From Mycobacterium stomatepiae (lineage in GTDB: Bacteria; Actinomycetota; Actinomycetes; Mycobacteriales; Mycobacteriaceae): a DNA stretch of 64,000 bases. The notes beneath the pieces were generated by a model, which was given only the letters and a program-made list of their open reading frames with translations, was not told where the DNA came from and did not search any database. Where the stretch lies: assembly GCF_010731715.1 (NCBI RefSeq), contig NZ_AP022587.1, positions 2,976,001-3,040,000 of the forward strand. Direction: 5' to 3'. A program made the translations under genes and the position numbers. This document shows positions 28,064-37,931 of the stretch, one piece after another (positions within the stretch are counted from its first letter, which is position 1; each line of letters begins with the position of its first letter).

Positions 28064-28870
28064 TCAGCGCGAGGGTGTGGAAGGCCGGCCTTTGGGAGGG
28101 GCGGGCGCGGGAGGAACGGCGGGCCCGTTCGATGAGGTCGGCATCGCCGCGGGCAACATCGTGGCCGACGAGAGTTCCGCGGCCACTACGTTCGCCGCGG
28201 CAACCGAGGCGGTCGCCGGTCCGGACACGTCCGCTGCCGTTGCCGCTGCTGCCGGGGTCGCCGCCGCTCCCGCAGCGACTGCTGCCGCCGCCGAACCATA
28301 AGCCGGAGTTTGTCCGTGCGACGCCGCGGGCACCGAAGCCGGTGCGGCCGCCGCCGTGGTGGTCGCGGCCATCGGGGTCACCGTCGCCGCGACGGGGGCA
28401 GCCGCAGGTGCGGCCATGGCAGTCGGCACCGCGGCGCCCGGCTGCACAGCCGCCGCCACCGGCACCCCCGACGCCACGCCACCGGCCTGTGCCGCGGCGC
28501 CGATAACCGCCTGCTGCGAACTCAGCGCCTGGCCCGATGCACTCGCCGCGCCCAGCACGGGCTGCGCGGCCGCCTGCAGCGGTGCGGCATTGACGACCTC
28601 GGTGTCCGCATATTGCGTCGCGCCACCGCTCATGAGCTGCACGAATTGGTCATGGAACAACGCCGCCTGGGCGCTGATCGCCTGGTACGCCGCGGCATGC
28701 GCGCCGAATAGGTGCGAGATGCTCGCCGACACCGCGTCGGCGCCGGCGGCCTGAACGACCGAAGTCGCGCCCGACGCCGCCGAGTTGGCGGTGTTGATGG
28801 CGGTCCCGATTTTGGCCAAGTCTGATGCCGCGGCCGCCACATACTCCGGCGTCGCATTTACGAACGACAT
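28064..28870 (-). CDS. PE family protein
   Basis: The 268-aa protein opens MSFVNATPEYVAAAASDLAK with IGTAINTANSAAS, the conserved PE domain (about 95 residues). The secretion motif of PE proteins is visible as YADTEVVNA (YxxxD/E type) at about residues 85-93. The rest is a low-complexity Ala/Pro/Val/Thr tail without PGRS GGAGG repeats. Such proteins are exported by ESX systems. The ATG at 28870 follows GGAGG-like sequence. No PPE partner or EsxGH pair lies nearby. Confidence 0.9.
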   Translation of the reverse strand: MSFVNATPEYVAAAASDLAKIGTAINTANSAASGATSVVQAAGADAVSASISHLFGAHAAAYQAISAQAALFHDQFVQLMSGGATQYADTEVVNAAPLQAAAQPVLGAASASGQALSSQQAVIGAAAQAGGVASGVPVAAAVQPGAAVPTAMAAPAAAPVAATVTPMAATTTAAAAPASVPAASHGQTPAYGSAAAAVAAGAAATPAAAATAADVSGPATASVAAANVVAAELSSATMLPAAMPTSSNGPAVPPAPAPPKGRPSTPSR

Positions 28871-28990
28871 CCGAGCCTCCCGGCCAGGCCGCGACGGTCC
28901 ACTTCCCCAACCGTCAATTTCAGACTGGACATTGCAGGATCTTACCGGAAATTCGCTGACCAGGTGTGCAGCTTTAGCGGGGCCGAAATA

Positions 28991-29031
28991 CATCAGGCCC
29001 GGACCGCCACGATGGCAGTCCGGGCCTGATG
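28991..29031 (-). terminator. tuf transcription terminator
   Basis: CATCAGGCCCGGAC and GTCCGGGCCTGATG form a perfect 14-bp stem with a 13-base loop, 9 bases after the tuf stop. No long U-tract follows, as is common in mycobacteria. Confidence 0.85.
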
Positions 29032-29039
29032 CTTTAGAG

Positions 29040-30230
29040 CTAGTTGATGATCTTGACGACCCGGCCGGCGCCGACGGTGCGGCCACCCTCACGGATCGCG
29101 AACCGCAGACCGTCGTCCATGGCGACAGGCTGGATCAGCTTCACCGAGATGTTGGTGTTGTCACCCGGCATCACCATTTCGGTACCCTCCGGCAGCGTCA
29201 CCACACCGGTCACGTCGGTGGTGCGGAAGTAGAACTGCGGACGGTAGTTGTTGAAGAACGGCGTGTGCCGGCCGCCCTCGTCCTTGGACAGGATGTAGAC
29301 GCTGCCCTCGAACTCGGTGTGCGGCGTGGTGGTGCCGGGCTTGACCACAACCTGGCCGCGCTCGACGTCCTCACGCTTGATACCACGCAGCAACAGCCCG
29401 ACGTTGTCGCCGGCCTGACCCTGGTCCAGCAGCTTGCGGAACATCTCCACACCGGTGACCGTGGTCTTGGTGCTGGTCGGCTTGATGCCGACGATCTCGA
29501 CTTCCTCGTTCACGTTGATCACACCGCGCTCGACACGGCCGGTCACCACGGTGCCACGACCGGTGATCGTGAAAACGTCCTCGACGGGCATCAGGAACGG
29601 CTTGTCGGTCTCGCGAACCGGGTCCGGAATCGACTCGTCGACGGCGTCCATCAGCTCCTCGACGGACTTGACCCAGTCGGCGTCGCCCTCGAGCGCCTTG
29701 AGCGCCGAGACGCGGATGACCGGAGCCTCCTCGTCGAACTCCTGGGCGGCCAGCAACTCGCGTACCTCGAGCTCGACGAGCTCCAGCAGCTCCTCGTCGT
29801 CGACCATGTCGGCCTTGTTCAGCGCGACCAGGATGTAGGGCACACCGACCTGACGCGCGAGCAGCACGTGCTCGCGAGTCTGCGGCATCGGGCCGTCGGT
29901 CGCGGCGACCACCAGGATCGCACCGTCCATCTGGGCCGCACCGGTGATCATGTTCTTGATGTAGTCGGCGTGACCCGGGGCGTCCACGTGGGCGTAGTGA
30001 CGCTTCTCGGTCTGATACTCCACGTGGGAGATGTTGATCGTGATACCGCGCTGACGCTCCTCAGGCGCGTTGTCGATCTGGTCGAAGGCGCGCGACTCGT
30101 TGAGGTTCGGGTACTTGTCATGCAGGACTTTGGTGATCGCCGCGGTCAGTGTTGTCTTGCCGTGGTCAACGTGACCGATGGTCCCGATGTTGACGTGCGG
30201 CTTCGTCCGCTCGAACTTCGCCTTCGCCAC
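29040..30230 (-). CDS. tuf: Elongation factor Tu
   Basis: The 396-aa length is exact for EF-Tu. GTP-binding motifs are GHVDHGKT (residues 19-26), DAPGHADY (G3), NKADMVDD (G4) and SALKALEG (G5). It delivers aminoacyl-tRNA to the ribosome. The start is GTG at 30230 (then [15 protein letters not shown]), with GGAGGA upstream. It is the last gene of the rpsL-rpsG-fusA-tuf operon, with a 160-base gap after fusA and its own terminator. Confidence 0.99.
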   Translation of the reverse strand: MAKAKFERTKPHVNIGTIGHVDHGKTTLTAAITKVLHDKYPNLNESRAFDQIDNAPEERQRGITINISHVEYQTEKRHYAHVDAPGHADYIKNMITGAAQMDGAILVVAATDGPMPQTREHVLLARQVGVPYILVALNKADMVDDEELLELVELEVRELLAAQEFDEEAPVIRVSALKALEGDADWVKSVEELMDAVDESIPDPVRETDKPFLMPVEDVFTITGRGTVVTGRVERGVINVNEEVEIVGIKPTSTKTTVTGVEMFRKLLDQGQAGDNVGLLLRGIKREDVERGQVVVKPGTTTPHTEFEGSVYILSKDEGGRHTPFFNNYRPQFYFRTTDVTGVVTLPEGTEMVMPGDNTNISVKLIQPVAMDDGLRFAIREGGRTVGAGRVVKIIN

Positions 30231-30316
30231 TTCTATGTCCTCCTGGACTGATTGGTGCTTTTGAAAAGCAGTGTTGATGTTGTTGTAAGTGCCGCGGTGG
30301 TAACCGGGCCAGGTTA

Positions 30317-30390
30317 CTCCGAGCTGGTGTTCACTCGCCCGTCGCCTTCGCTTTCGACGATTGCTCGCCTCCGAGCTCGTGAGTTGACAC

Positions 30391-30411
<21 letters not shown>
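30317..30411. repeat. Tandem duplication of the fusA 3' end in the fusA-tuf spacer
   Basis: The last seven codons of fusA lie within a 21-base stretch at 30391-30411 that recurs exactly at 30331-30351, 60 bases away. A CTCCGAGCT box precedes each copy (30317 and 30369). The duplicated copy is outside any gene and has no effect on FusA. Confidence 0.75.
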
Positions 30412-32496
<2,085 letters not shown>

Positions 32497-32546
32497 AGAA
32501 GTCTTCCCACTCTTTCGATTGCGTAGTTAGTTCGCTGTCAGTCTGC

Positions 32547-32574
32547 GCCGGCGACTCTGCCGTTTGGCGCCGGC
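32547..32574 (-). terminator. Hairpin between rpsG and fusA
   Basis: GCCGGCG and CGCCGGC form a 7-bp stem with a 14-base loop in the 85-base spacer. No U-tract follows, so it may act as an attenuator or RNA-processing site rather than a full terminator. Confidence 0.35.
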
Positions 32575-32581
32575 TGCGCCT

Positions 32582-33052
32582 CTACCAGCGATAGTGCGCA
32601 AAGGCGCGGTTGGCCTCGGCCATCTTGTGGGTGTCCTCACGCCGCTTGACGGAAGCCCCGAGGCCATTGCTGGCGTCCAGGATCTCGTTCGCCAGCCGCT
32701 CGATCATCGTCTTCTCCCGGCGAGCCCGTGAGAAGCTGACAAGCCAGCGCAGCGCCAACGTGGTGGACCGGTCCGGACGCACCTCGACTGGCACCTGGTA
32801 GGTGGCACCACCGACACGGCGGCTACGCACCTCCAGGGCGGGCTTGACGTTGTCGAGAGCGCGCTTGAGCGTGATCACCGGGTCGGTGCCGGTCTTGTCG
32901 CGAGCCTGCTCGAGCGCACCATAAACAATGCGCTCAGCGACGGATTTCTTCCCCTTGAGCAGAACTTTGTTGACCAGCTGGGTCACCAGCTGAGACCCGT
33001 AAACCGGGTCGTTGACCAGCGGACGCTTCGGCGCGGGCCCCTTGCGCGGCAT
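32582..33052 (-). CDS. rpsG: Ribosomal protein S7
   Basis: The 156-aa protein has [10 protein letters not shown] at its start and the S7 signature [20 protein letters not shown] with [14 protein letters not shown]. It nucleates assembly of the 30S head and binds 16S rRNA. Its ATG overlaps the rpsL stop by one base (TAATG), so the two are translationally coupled. Confidence 0.99.
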   Translation of the reverse strand: MPRKGPAPKRPLVNDPVYGSQLVTQLVNKVLLKGKKSVAERIVYGALEQARDKTGTDPVITLKRALDNVKPALEVRSRRVGGATYQVPVEVRPDRSTTLALRWLVSFSRARREKTMIERLANEILDASNGLGASVKRREDTHKMAEANRAFAHYRW

Positions 33053-33426
33053 TAGCTCTTCTCCTTCTTGGCGCCGTAACGGCTGCGAGCCTGCTTGCGG
33101 TTCTTGACACCCTGGGTGTCGAGCGAACCGCGGATGATCTTGTAGCGCACACCGGGCAGGTCCTTCACACGACCACCGCGCACCAGCACCATCGAGTGCT
33201 CCTGCAGGTTGTGGCCCTCACCCGGGATATAGGCGGTGACCTCGACCTGGCTCGTCAGCTTCACACGCGCGACCTTCCGAAGAGCCGAGTTCGGCTTCTT
33301 CGGAGTGGTGGTGTACACGCGGGTGCATACGCCACGGCGCTGCGGGCTGCCCTTCAGGGCCGCGGTCTTGACCTTGGCGATCTTATCGCGGCGACCCTTG
33401 CGGACCAGCTGCTGAATGGTTGGCAT
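33052..33426 (-). CDS. rpsL: Ribosomal protein S12
   Basis: The 124-aa protein carries [12 protein letters not shown] and [13 protein letters not shown]. Lysines 43 and 88, the positions whose substitution gives streptomycin resistance in mycobacteria, are both wild type. It is the first gene of the rpsL-rpsG-fusA-tuf operon; the promoter should lie in the 270 bases to 33696, where I see no other gene. Confidence 0.99.
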
Positions 33427-33696
33427 CTACCGGCTTTCTATGTTTCGTTACTTGTCAAGTCTCTGTACTGCAGTTATGCCCCGCCGCAATACCCCGCGGC
33501 CGGGTGTGTCGCACCCGCTCAGCACCAGACTCGTCCGATGCGTGGTGGACATGCGAATTCGCCCGGCATCCACTTCCTTACGTCAGGCGCCGTAAGCCGC
33601 CAGGCACGAGCCATCACAATACCCGCCGCTGGTCGGGCAGGTCAAAGCGGCCGCTGGGCGCAACCGCTCACCTCAGCGCGCGCGTCCGGTGCACCG

Positions 33697-34344
33697 CTAT
33701 TTCGGCGGAGCACCGTCCGGTGCGGTGCGCCTGTCCAGGCCCGTTGCCAGCCGCAACACCATTTCCGTGAACAGCGCGTCGGTGTCGATGTCGTCCATCA
33801 CACCGGTCATCTCCAGCAGAACGAAGCCGTGCAGGGCGGACCAGAATTCGAGCGCGGCGAAAAAGGCTTCCTCGCCGTCGAGGCCGTACGACGACAACAC
33901 CGAGATCACGGGGGCAGCCGCGCCCCGGGTTGCCGCGGTGTATTCGGGGTCGTCCCCGCCCAGCGGCATCCGGGTGAACGCCGAGTACCGCCCGGGATGG
34001 TGATGGGCGTAGCTGCGGTATGCGCCGGCCATGACCAGCACCGCGTCGTCGCGCGCGCGCCCCTCCCCGACCCGGTTGAGCATCGTGATGATGTCGTCGA
34101 TGACCCGGATCCGCACGGCGCGACGCAGGTCTTCGAGGCTGTCCACGTGGTTGTAGAGCGACGGGCCCTTGGTGCCCAGCTGTGTCGCCAGCGCGTTGAT
34201 GGTCAGCGAGTCCCAGCCCTCGCGGTCCAGGAACGTCAGCGCGCCGTCGACGATGCCGTCACGGCTCAGCTTTCCGGGCCGGGACGCGGACCTGCCGCCG
34301 CGTTGGCGCACTGCCGCCGACGGCTGTTCCGGATGAACTGCCAT
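33697..34344 (-). CDS. TetR-family regulator
   Basis: This 215-aa protein has a helix-turn-helix INALATQLGTKGPSLYNHVD near residue 50 and a TetR C-terminal domain of the TetR_C_33-like type, with HHHPGRYSAFTRMPLGGDDP. The ATG at 34344 is chosen because a longer open frame upstream crosses the operator and the divergent gene. It corresponds in position to Rv0681. An 8-bp perfect inverted repeat lies 37 bases upstream and is probably its own operator. Confidence 0.88.
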   Translation of the reverse strand: MAVHPEQPSAAVRQRGGRSASRPGKLSRDGIVDGALTFLDREGWDSLTINALATQLGTKGPSLYNHVDSLEDLRRAVRIRVIDDIITMLNRVGEGRARDDAVLVMAGAYRSYAHHHPGRYSAFTRMPLGGDDPEYTAATRGAAAPVISVLSSYGLDGEEAFFAALEFWSALHGFVLLEMTGVMDDIDTDALFTEMVLRLATGLDRRTAPDGAPPK

Positions 34345-34380
34345 GGCGATCGCCCTTCGATTGCGGTGAATTAGGTGAAG

Positions 34381-34403
34381 GTCAACTAATGACTCTAGTT
34401 GAC
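34381..34403. promoter_or_regulatory. Probable TetR operator
   Basis: GTCAACTA-ATGACTC-TAGTTGAC is a perfect 8-bp inverted repeat with a 7-base spacer, in the gap between tetR (start 34344) and the divergent DUF3060 gene. It resembles self-regulated TetR sites; the GTCAACTA half-site also looks like a sequence overlapping a -35 or -10 element. Confidence 0.75.
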
Positions 34404-34533
34404 AGAGTCGCCAATCTACTCGGAGGGATCCGAGGCGGGTCGCGGTCGCCCGCGACGAAAAATGTTTGCCATCGAGCAGGCAAATGCACGTAGGCTCAGT
34501 CCAGCAGATCCCGCCGACACGAAGGGGGCCGCG

Positions 34534-34911
34534 GTGCGCTGGAGAACCGTCGCCGGGTCGCTTGCAACCTGTGTCATCGCGATTGCGGCCACGCTCGTCG
34601 TGCAGGCGCCGGCAACGCAGGCCAAAAACGGCGACACCCACGTCATCGGGCAAGACACCACGCAGGTGCTGGATTGCAACGGCGGAACCCTGATCGTCAA
34701 CGGCACCGGGAATTACATCAACGCGCTGGGCAACTGCTGGGCAGTCACCGTGATGGGCTCGGGCAACACGATCATCGTGGACACGGTCACACACGACATC
34801 ACGGCGTACGGCTACGACCAGACGGTCTTCTTTCACAACGGCGAGCCGATCCTATGGGACCGCGGCCGTGAATTGGGCATGGTTAATCGGCTGCAGCAGG
34901 TGCCCGCCTGA
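34534..34911 (+). CDS. Secreted DUF3060 protein
   Basis: From the GTG at 34534 (five bases after AAGGGGG) the protein is 125 aa with a signal peptide, WRTVAGSLATCVIAIAATLV and cleavage likely after ATQA. The mature part has the repetitive pattern VLDCNGGTLIVNGTGNYINA, NCWAVTVMGSGNTIIVDTVT, typical of DUF3060. This forms a short beta-helix-like stack of unknown function. It is followed 29 bases later by a lipoprotein with the same domain; the pair corresponds to Rv0679c/Rv0680c. Confidence 0.85.
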   Translation: MRWRTVAGSLATCVIAIAATLVVQAPATQAKNGDTHVIGQDTTQVLDCNGGTLIVNGTGNYINALGNCWAVTVMGSGNTIIVDTVTHDITAYGYDQTVFFHNGEPILWDRGRELGMVNRLQQVPA

Positions 34912-34940
34912 GGTGCAGTCTCGCTACCGAGGAGGGGATT

Positions 34941-35414
34941 TTGCGCGTCCACATCACTGACCATCCGTCCAGGCTCGCGGCGCTCGCCGTCGCGGCTGTA
35001 GTGCTAGGCGGCTGCAGTTCGACCGCCAACCCGCCCGGGAACCCGAGCACGACGACCAAGAGCAGCGCGCCCACCACGACGACGGGCGCGGCGGCGCCGA
35101 CGACTTCCGGCAGCGAAAGCACCACGGCGTCAGTCGAAATCGGGGACACGCTGAATTACGGATCGATGGGGACGACGGCCACGCTCGACTGCGCCAGCGG
35201 CAAATCGCTGGATGTCGCCGGTTCCAACAACACTTTGACCGTCACCGGCAGCTGCGTGACGGTGAATGTCGGCGGCACCAACAACAAGATCACCATCGAC
35301 AAGGTCGACACCCGGATCACGGTGCTGGGTCTCGACAACACCATCACCTACAAGGATGGCGAACCGAAGGTCGACAACCTCGGCTCGGGTAACACCATCA
35401 GCAAGGGCAGCTGA
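34941..35414 (+). CDS. DUF3060 lipoprotein
   Basis: This 157-aa protein starts at TTG (34941) after GAGGAGGGG. The signal peptide ends in a lipobox AAVVLGGC, so Cys 25 should be lipidated. A Thr/Ser/Pro-rich linker follows (about residues 30-65), then DUF3060 repeats: LDCASGKSLDVAGSNNTLTV, GTNNKITIDKVDTRITVLGL, DNTITYKDG. It probably sits on the outer face of the membrane. It is paralogous to the upstream gene. Confidence 0.88.
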   Translation: MRVHITDHPSRLAALAVAAVVLGGCSSTANPPGNPSTTTKSSAPTTTTGAAAPTTSGSESTTASVEIGDTLNYGSMGTTATLDCASGKSLDVAGSNNTLTVTGSCVTVNVGGTNNKITIDKVDTRITVLGLDNTITYKDGEPKVDNLGSGNTISKGS

Positions 35415-35418
35415 CCGG

Positions 35419-36186
35419 CTAGCCAGCGGGAGCCCCGTGGCGGCCGGCGCCGGCCGCGAACCGCCCCGCGCCTTCGTTGGCCTCGGCGGCAACTTTCCAG
35501 ATGCTCGCGAATTCTTGGTCGATTGCCGACGATTCCGGCAACCCCCACTGCTGTAGCGCGGAAAGCCGGTCCGCTCGCAGGCACTGCTGCGGTAGCGCGG
35601 CCAACTCGGCGGCCAACTTCTCGGCGGCCTGTCGCGATTCGCCCTTGGGGACAACGCGATTGGCCAGTCCCATCGCGAGCGCTTCGTCGGCTTTCACACC
35701 GCGACCGGTGAGTATCATGTTCATCGCCCGGCTCTGCCCGATCAGGCGTGGCAGCCGCACGGTGCCGCCGTCGATCAGCGGCACCCCCCAGCGACGGCAG
35801 AACACGCCGAACACGGCATCCTCCTCGGCCACCCGCAGATCGCACCATATGGCCAGCTCCAGACCGCCCGCGACGGCATAGCCACTCACCGCGGCAATCA
35901 CGGGTTTGGACAACAGCATTCGCGAAGGGCCCATCGGGCCGGGGCCGGTGGTGTGGATCTCGTTGGACTCCGACGTGCCGAAGGCCTTCAAATCGGCTCC
36001 CGCGCAGAAGGTTCCGCCGTCGCCCCACAGCACCGCCACCGAAGCGGAGTCGTCGCGGTCGAACTCGTCGAACGCGGCATACAGCGCGGCGGCCGTCGGG
36101 CCGTTCACGGCATTGCGCGCTTCCGGCCGGTTGAGGATCACCGTGGTCACCGGGCCCATGCGCTCTACTCGCACCGGATCAGTCAT
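35419..36186 (-). CDS. echA5: Enoyl-CoA hydratase/isomerase family protein (EchA5-like)
   Basis: This 255-aa crotonase-fold enzyme has FCAGADLKAFG (oxyanion-hole region) and AAVSGYAVAGGLELAIWCDL (second oxyanion loop), then GVFCRRWGVPLIDGGTVRLP. It acts on enoyl-CoA in fatty-acid degradation; exact substrate unknown. The ATG at 36186 overlaps the stop of the upstream regulator (ATGA). It corresponds to Rv0675 by position. Confidence 0.9.
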   Translation of the reverse strand: MTDPVRVERMGPVTTVILNRPEARNAVNGPTAAALYAAFDEFDRDDSASVAVLWGDGGTFCAGADLKAFGTSESNEIHTTGPGPMGPSRMLLSKPVIAAVSGYAVAGGLELAIWCDLRVAEEDAVFGVFCRRWGVPLIDGGTVRLPRLIGQSRAMNMILTGRGVKADEALAMGLANRVVPKGESRQAAEKLAAELAALPQQCLRADRLSALQQWGLPESSAIDQEFASIWKVAAEANEGAGRFAAGAGRHGAPAG

Positions 36187-36905
36187 CTCGCCTCCAGAAG
36201 TTGAGTTGCGTCGCGCCGCTGCAGCAATTCGGTCGCGAAGTCGTGATAGACACTGCGCAGCCGCACGCCCGGCCAATCGTCGGGCAGCAGTTCGTCGGGC
36301 AGCATCGGATCGGTTAGCAGGTGCCGCACTATGGCGGCGGCCACCACGAACCGGCCGGGAATGTCGCAGGCTTCGGCCATCTCGTCGAGCAACTTGTTTC
36401 CGGCCTTCACCCAAGCGGGCAGATCCCACAGCTCGGCGACCAGCTGTTCGGGTTCGTCGTCGCGCGCCTTGAGCACGCGCACCCGGTCGGCAACGTCGGG
36501 CTCCAAGTCGAGGTCGAGGTTGTCGGGGCGCATCCAGACACCCTCGCGCAGTTCACCGAAACGCTTGCGGTACATGCTGGCTCGCTGCGCGGCCCGGGTG
36601 CGGGCATCGGCGCCCACGCTAGTGACGATCACGACGTGCCAGTCTCCATCCCAGGCTCGGGTTGGTGGCCGCATCGCCTCGTCCTGGCGACTCTGACGGG
36701 CCAGCAGCCGATCCGAAAGCCGGTACCCGTCGGCGGACCGGATCAGGTCGCCGGCGCCGACCATGCGGGTCAGCGCGACCCGCAGCGTCGTCTCCTTGAT
36801 CCCGAAATCTGCTGTCAGCCTGATCAAGTCGCTCGCCGTTGCCCAGGCGGGGTGGGCGCCGAGCAGCACGCTCAGGACCACCGACCGGGCCGTCATGTTC
36901 GCCAT
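36183..36905 (-). CDS. PaaX-family transcriptional regulator
   Basis: The 240-aa protein has an N-terminal winged helix with SVVLSVLLGAHPAWATASDL and IRLTADFGIKETTLRVALTR. The PaaX-type middle reads WDGDWHVVIVTSV and KRFGELREGVWMRPDNL. PaaX repressors sense CoA thioesters. It is sandwiched between two enoyl-CoA hydratase genes and overlaps the next by four bases, so it probably controls this small beta-oxidation block. It corresponds to Rv0674. Confidence 0.9.
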   Translation of the reverse strand: MANMTARSVVLSVLLGAHPAWATASDLIRLTADFGIKETTLRVALTRMVGAGDLIRSADGYRLSDRLLARQSRQDEAMRPPTRAWDGDWHVVIVTSVGADARTRAAQRASMYRKRFGELREGVWMRPDNLDLDLEPDVADRVRVLKARDDEPEQLVAELWDLPAWVKAGNKLLDEMAEACDIPGRFVVAAAIVRHLLTDPMLPDELLPDDWPGVRLRSVYHDFATELLQRRDATQLLEAR

Positions 36906-36907
36906 GG

Positions 36908-37846
36908 CTACACCCCGGAGGTACGGCGGCCATGGTCGCCAAACGGCTCGTCGCGATGCCGGACCGCTTCGCGGAAGCCGTGCTCGACGGAGTCGGCAAC
37001 GAAGTCGTGGCCCTCCTGGGTGTGCCTGGCGACACCGTCGAACACCGTGCTGACCATCCGGCTGGTCGCCACACCCTGTTGCAGCAGAGCGGAATTCAGC
37101 GCAAGTTTGACCATGATCAGCTGATTGACCGGAACGGCCGCGATGCGCTCCACCAGCCGCTCGGTGCGCTCGTCAAGGTCTTTGGGTTCCGGCGCCTCGA
37201 CGGCCAGGCCCCACTCCGCGGCCTGCGCGCCGGTGATCGAATCACCAGTGAACAGAAGACGTTTGGCGCGCTGATCACCGAGTCGATGCGCCCACAGACC
37301 GGCCGCCGGCACACCCCACACCCGGGTGGGCGGGTAGCCGATTTTGGCGTCGGCGGCGGCGATCACCTGGTCGGCGTGCAGTGCGATATCGGTGCCGCCA
37401 GCCACGCAGTAGCCGTGGATTTTGACCACCGTCGGCTTGTCGGCGTGCATCAGGCTGGAAAACCCGCGCACGAATCGACTCATCATCTGATAGTCGATCA
37501 TCGGGTCCCACGGCCGGTCCGGCAAATGGTTGACACCCTGGGTCTTCCCGTCGAGCACGGTGCCTTGATATGCCCCGGTGCCGCCGGCCGAGCCGGTGCG
37601 GTCGGCATAGGCGGACAGGTCGAAGCCGGCGCAAAAGCCCTCGCCGCGACCGGATACCAGAATGACGTGGACGTTAGGGTCGAGATCGGCACGCTCGACC
37701 AACGCCGAGAGCTCCAGCGGGGTGTCCGCGACGATCGCGCTGCCCTTTTCCGGCCGGTTAAACGTGATCCGCGCAACCCGGTCGGTGACCTCGTAGGTCA
37801 TCGTTTTCAGGTTGTCGAAGTCGACCGGCCTGATCGCATGTGTCAC
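36908..37846 (-). CDS. echA4: Enoyl-CoA hydratase/isomerase family protein (EchA4-like)
   Basis: The 312-aa crotonase-family enzyme has VARITFNRPEKGSAI, FCAGFDLSAYAD and KIHGYCVAGGTDIALHADQV. It differs from the short EchA form by an insertion about residues 95-120. The start is GTG at 37846, overlapping the stop of the MIRU-like frame (GTGA). It belongs to the fadE8-echA4-paaX-echA5 run. Confidence 0.9.
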   Translation of the reverse strand: MTHAIRPVDFDNLKTMTYEVTDRVARITFNRPEKGSAIVADTPLELSALVERADLDPNVHVILVSGRGEGFCAGFDLSAYADRTGSAGGTGAYQGTVLDGKTQGVNHLPDRPWDPMIDYQMMSRFVRGFSSLMHADKPTVVKIHGYCVAGGTDIALHADQVIAAADAKIGYPPTRVWGVPAAGLWAHRLGDQRAKRLLFTGDSITGAQAAEWGLAVEAPEPKDLDERTERLVERIAAVPVNQLIMVKLALNSALLQQGVATSRMVSTVFDGVARHTQEGHDFVADSVEHGFREAVRHRDEPFGDHGRRTSGV

Positions 37847-37923
37847 GGGCGCCGCTCTCCCCCGCAGGCGGGTGGTGCCCCCACCTCATCGCTCATTTCT
37901 CTATTGTCGACGGCGCGGGTCAT
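37843..37923 (-). repeat. MIRU-like interspersed element with coupled 26-codon frame, between fadE8 and echA4
   Basis: This second copy of the element at 16607-16687 encodes MTRAVDNREMSDEVGAPPAC then GGERRP. Its TGA overlaps the echA4 GTG start (GTGA), and its ATG lies 8 bases after the fadE8 stop. The 45-base core differs from the first copy at three positions; both copies keep an open 26-codon frame and supply the downstream ribosome binding site GGGGGAGAG. Confidence 0.8.
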
Positions 37924-37931
37924 CTTGTGGC

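Noticed and set aside
28064..28870. PE_PGRS protein
   Set aside because: The tail lacks GGA/GGN repeats; it is a plain PE protein with an Ala/Pro tail.
28785..30251. 488-residue plus-strand open frame over tuf
   Set aside because: Antisense to the essential tuf gene; composition is typical of high-GC shadow frames (many D, V, H, L).
33427..33696. A small gene between rpsL and the TetR gene
   Set aside because: No frame with a start, ribosome binding site and sensible composition; probably the rpsL promoter region.
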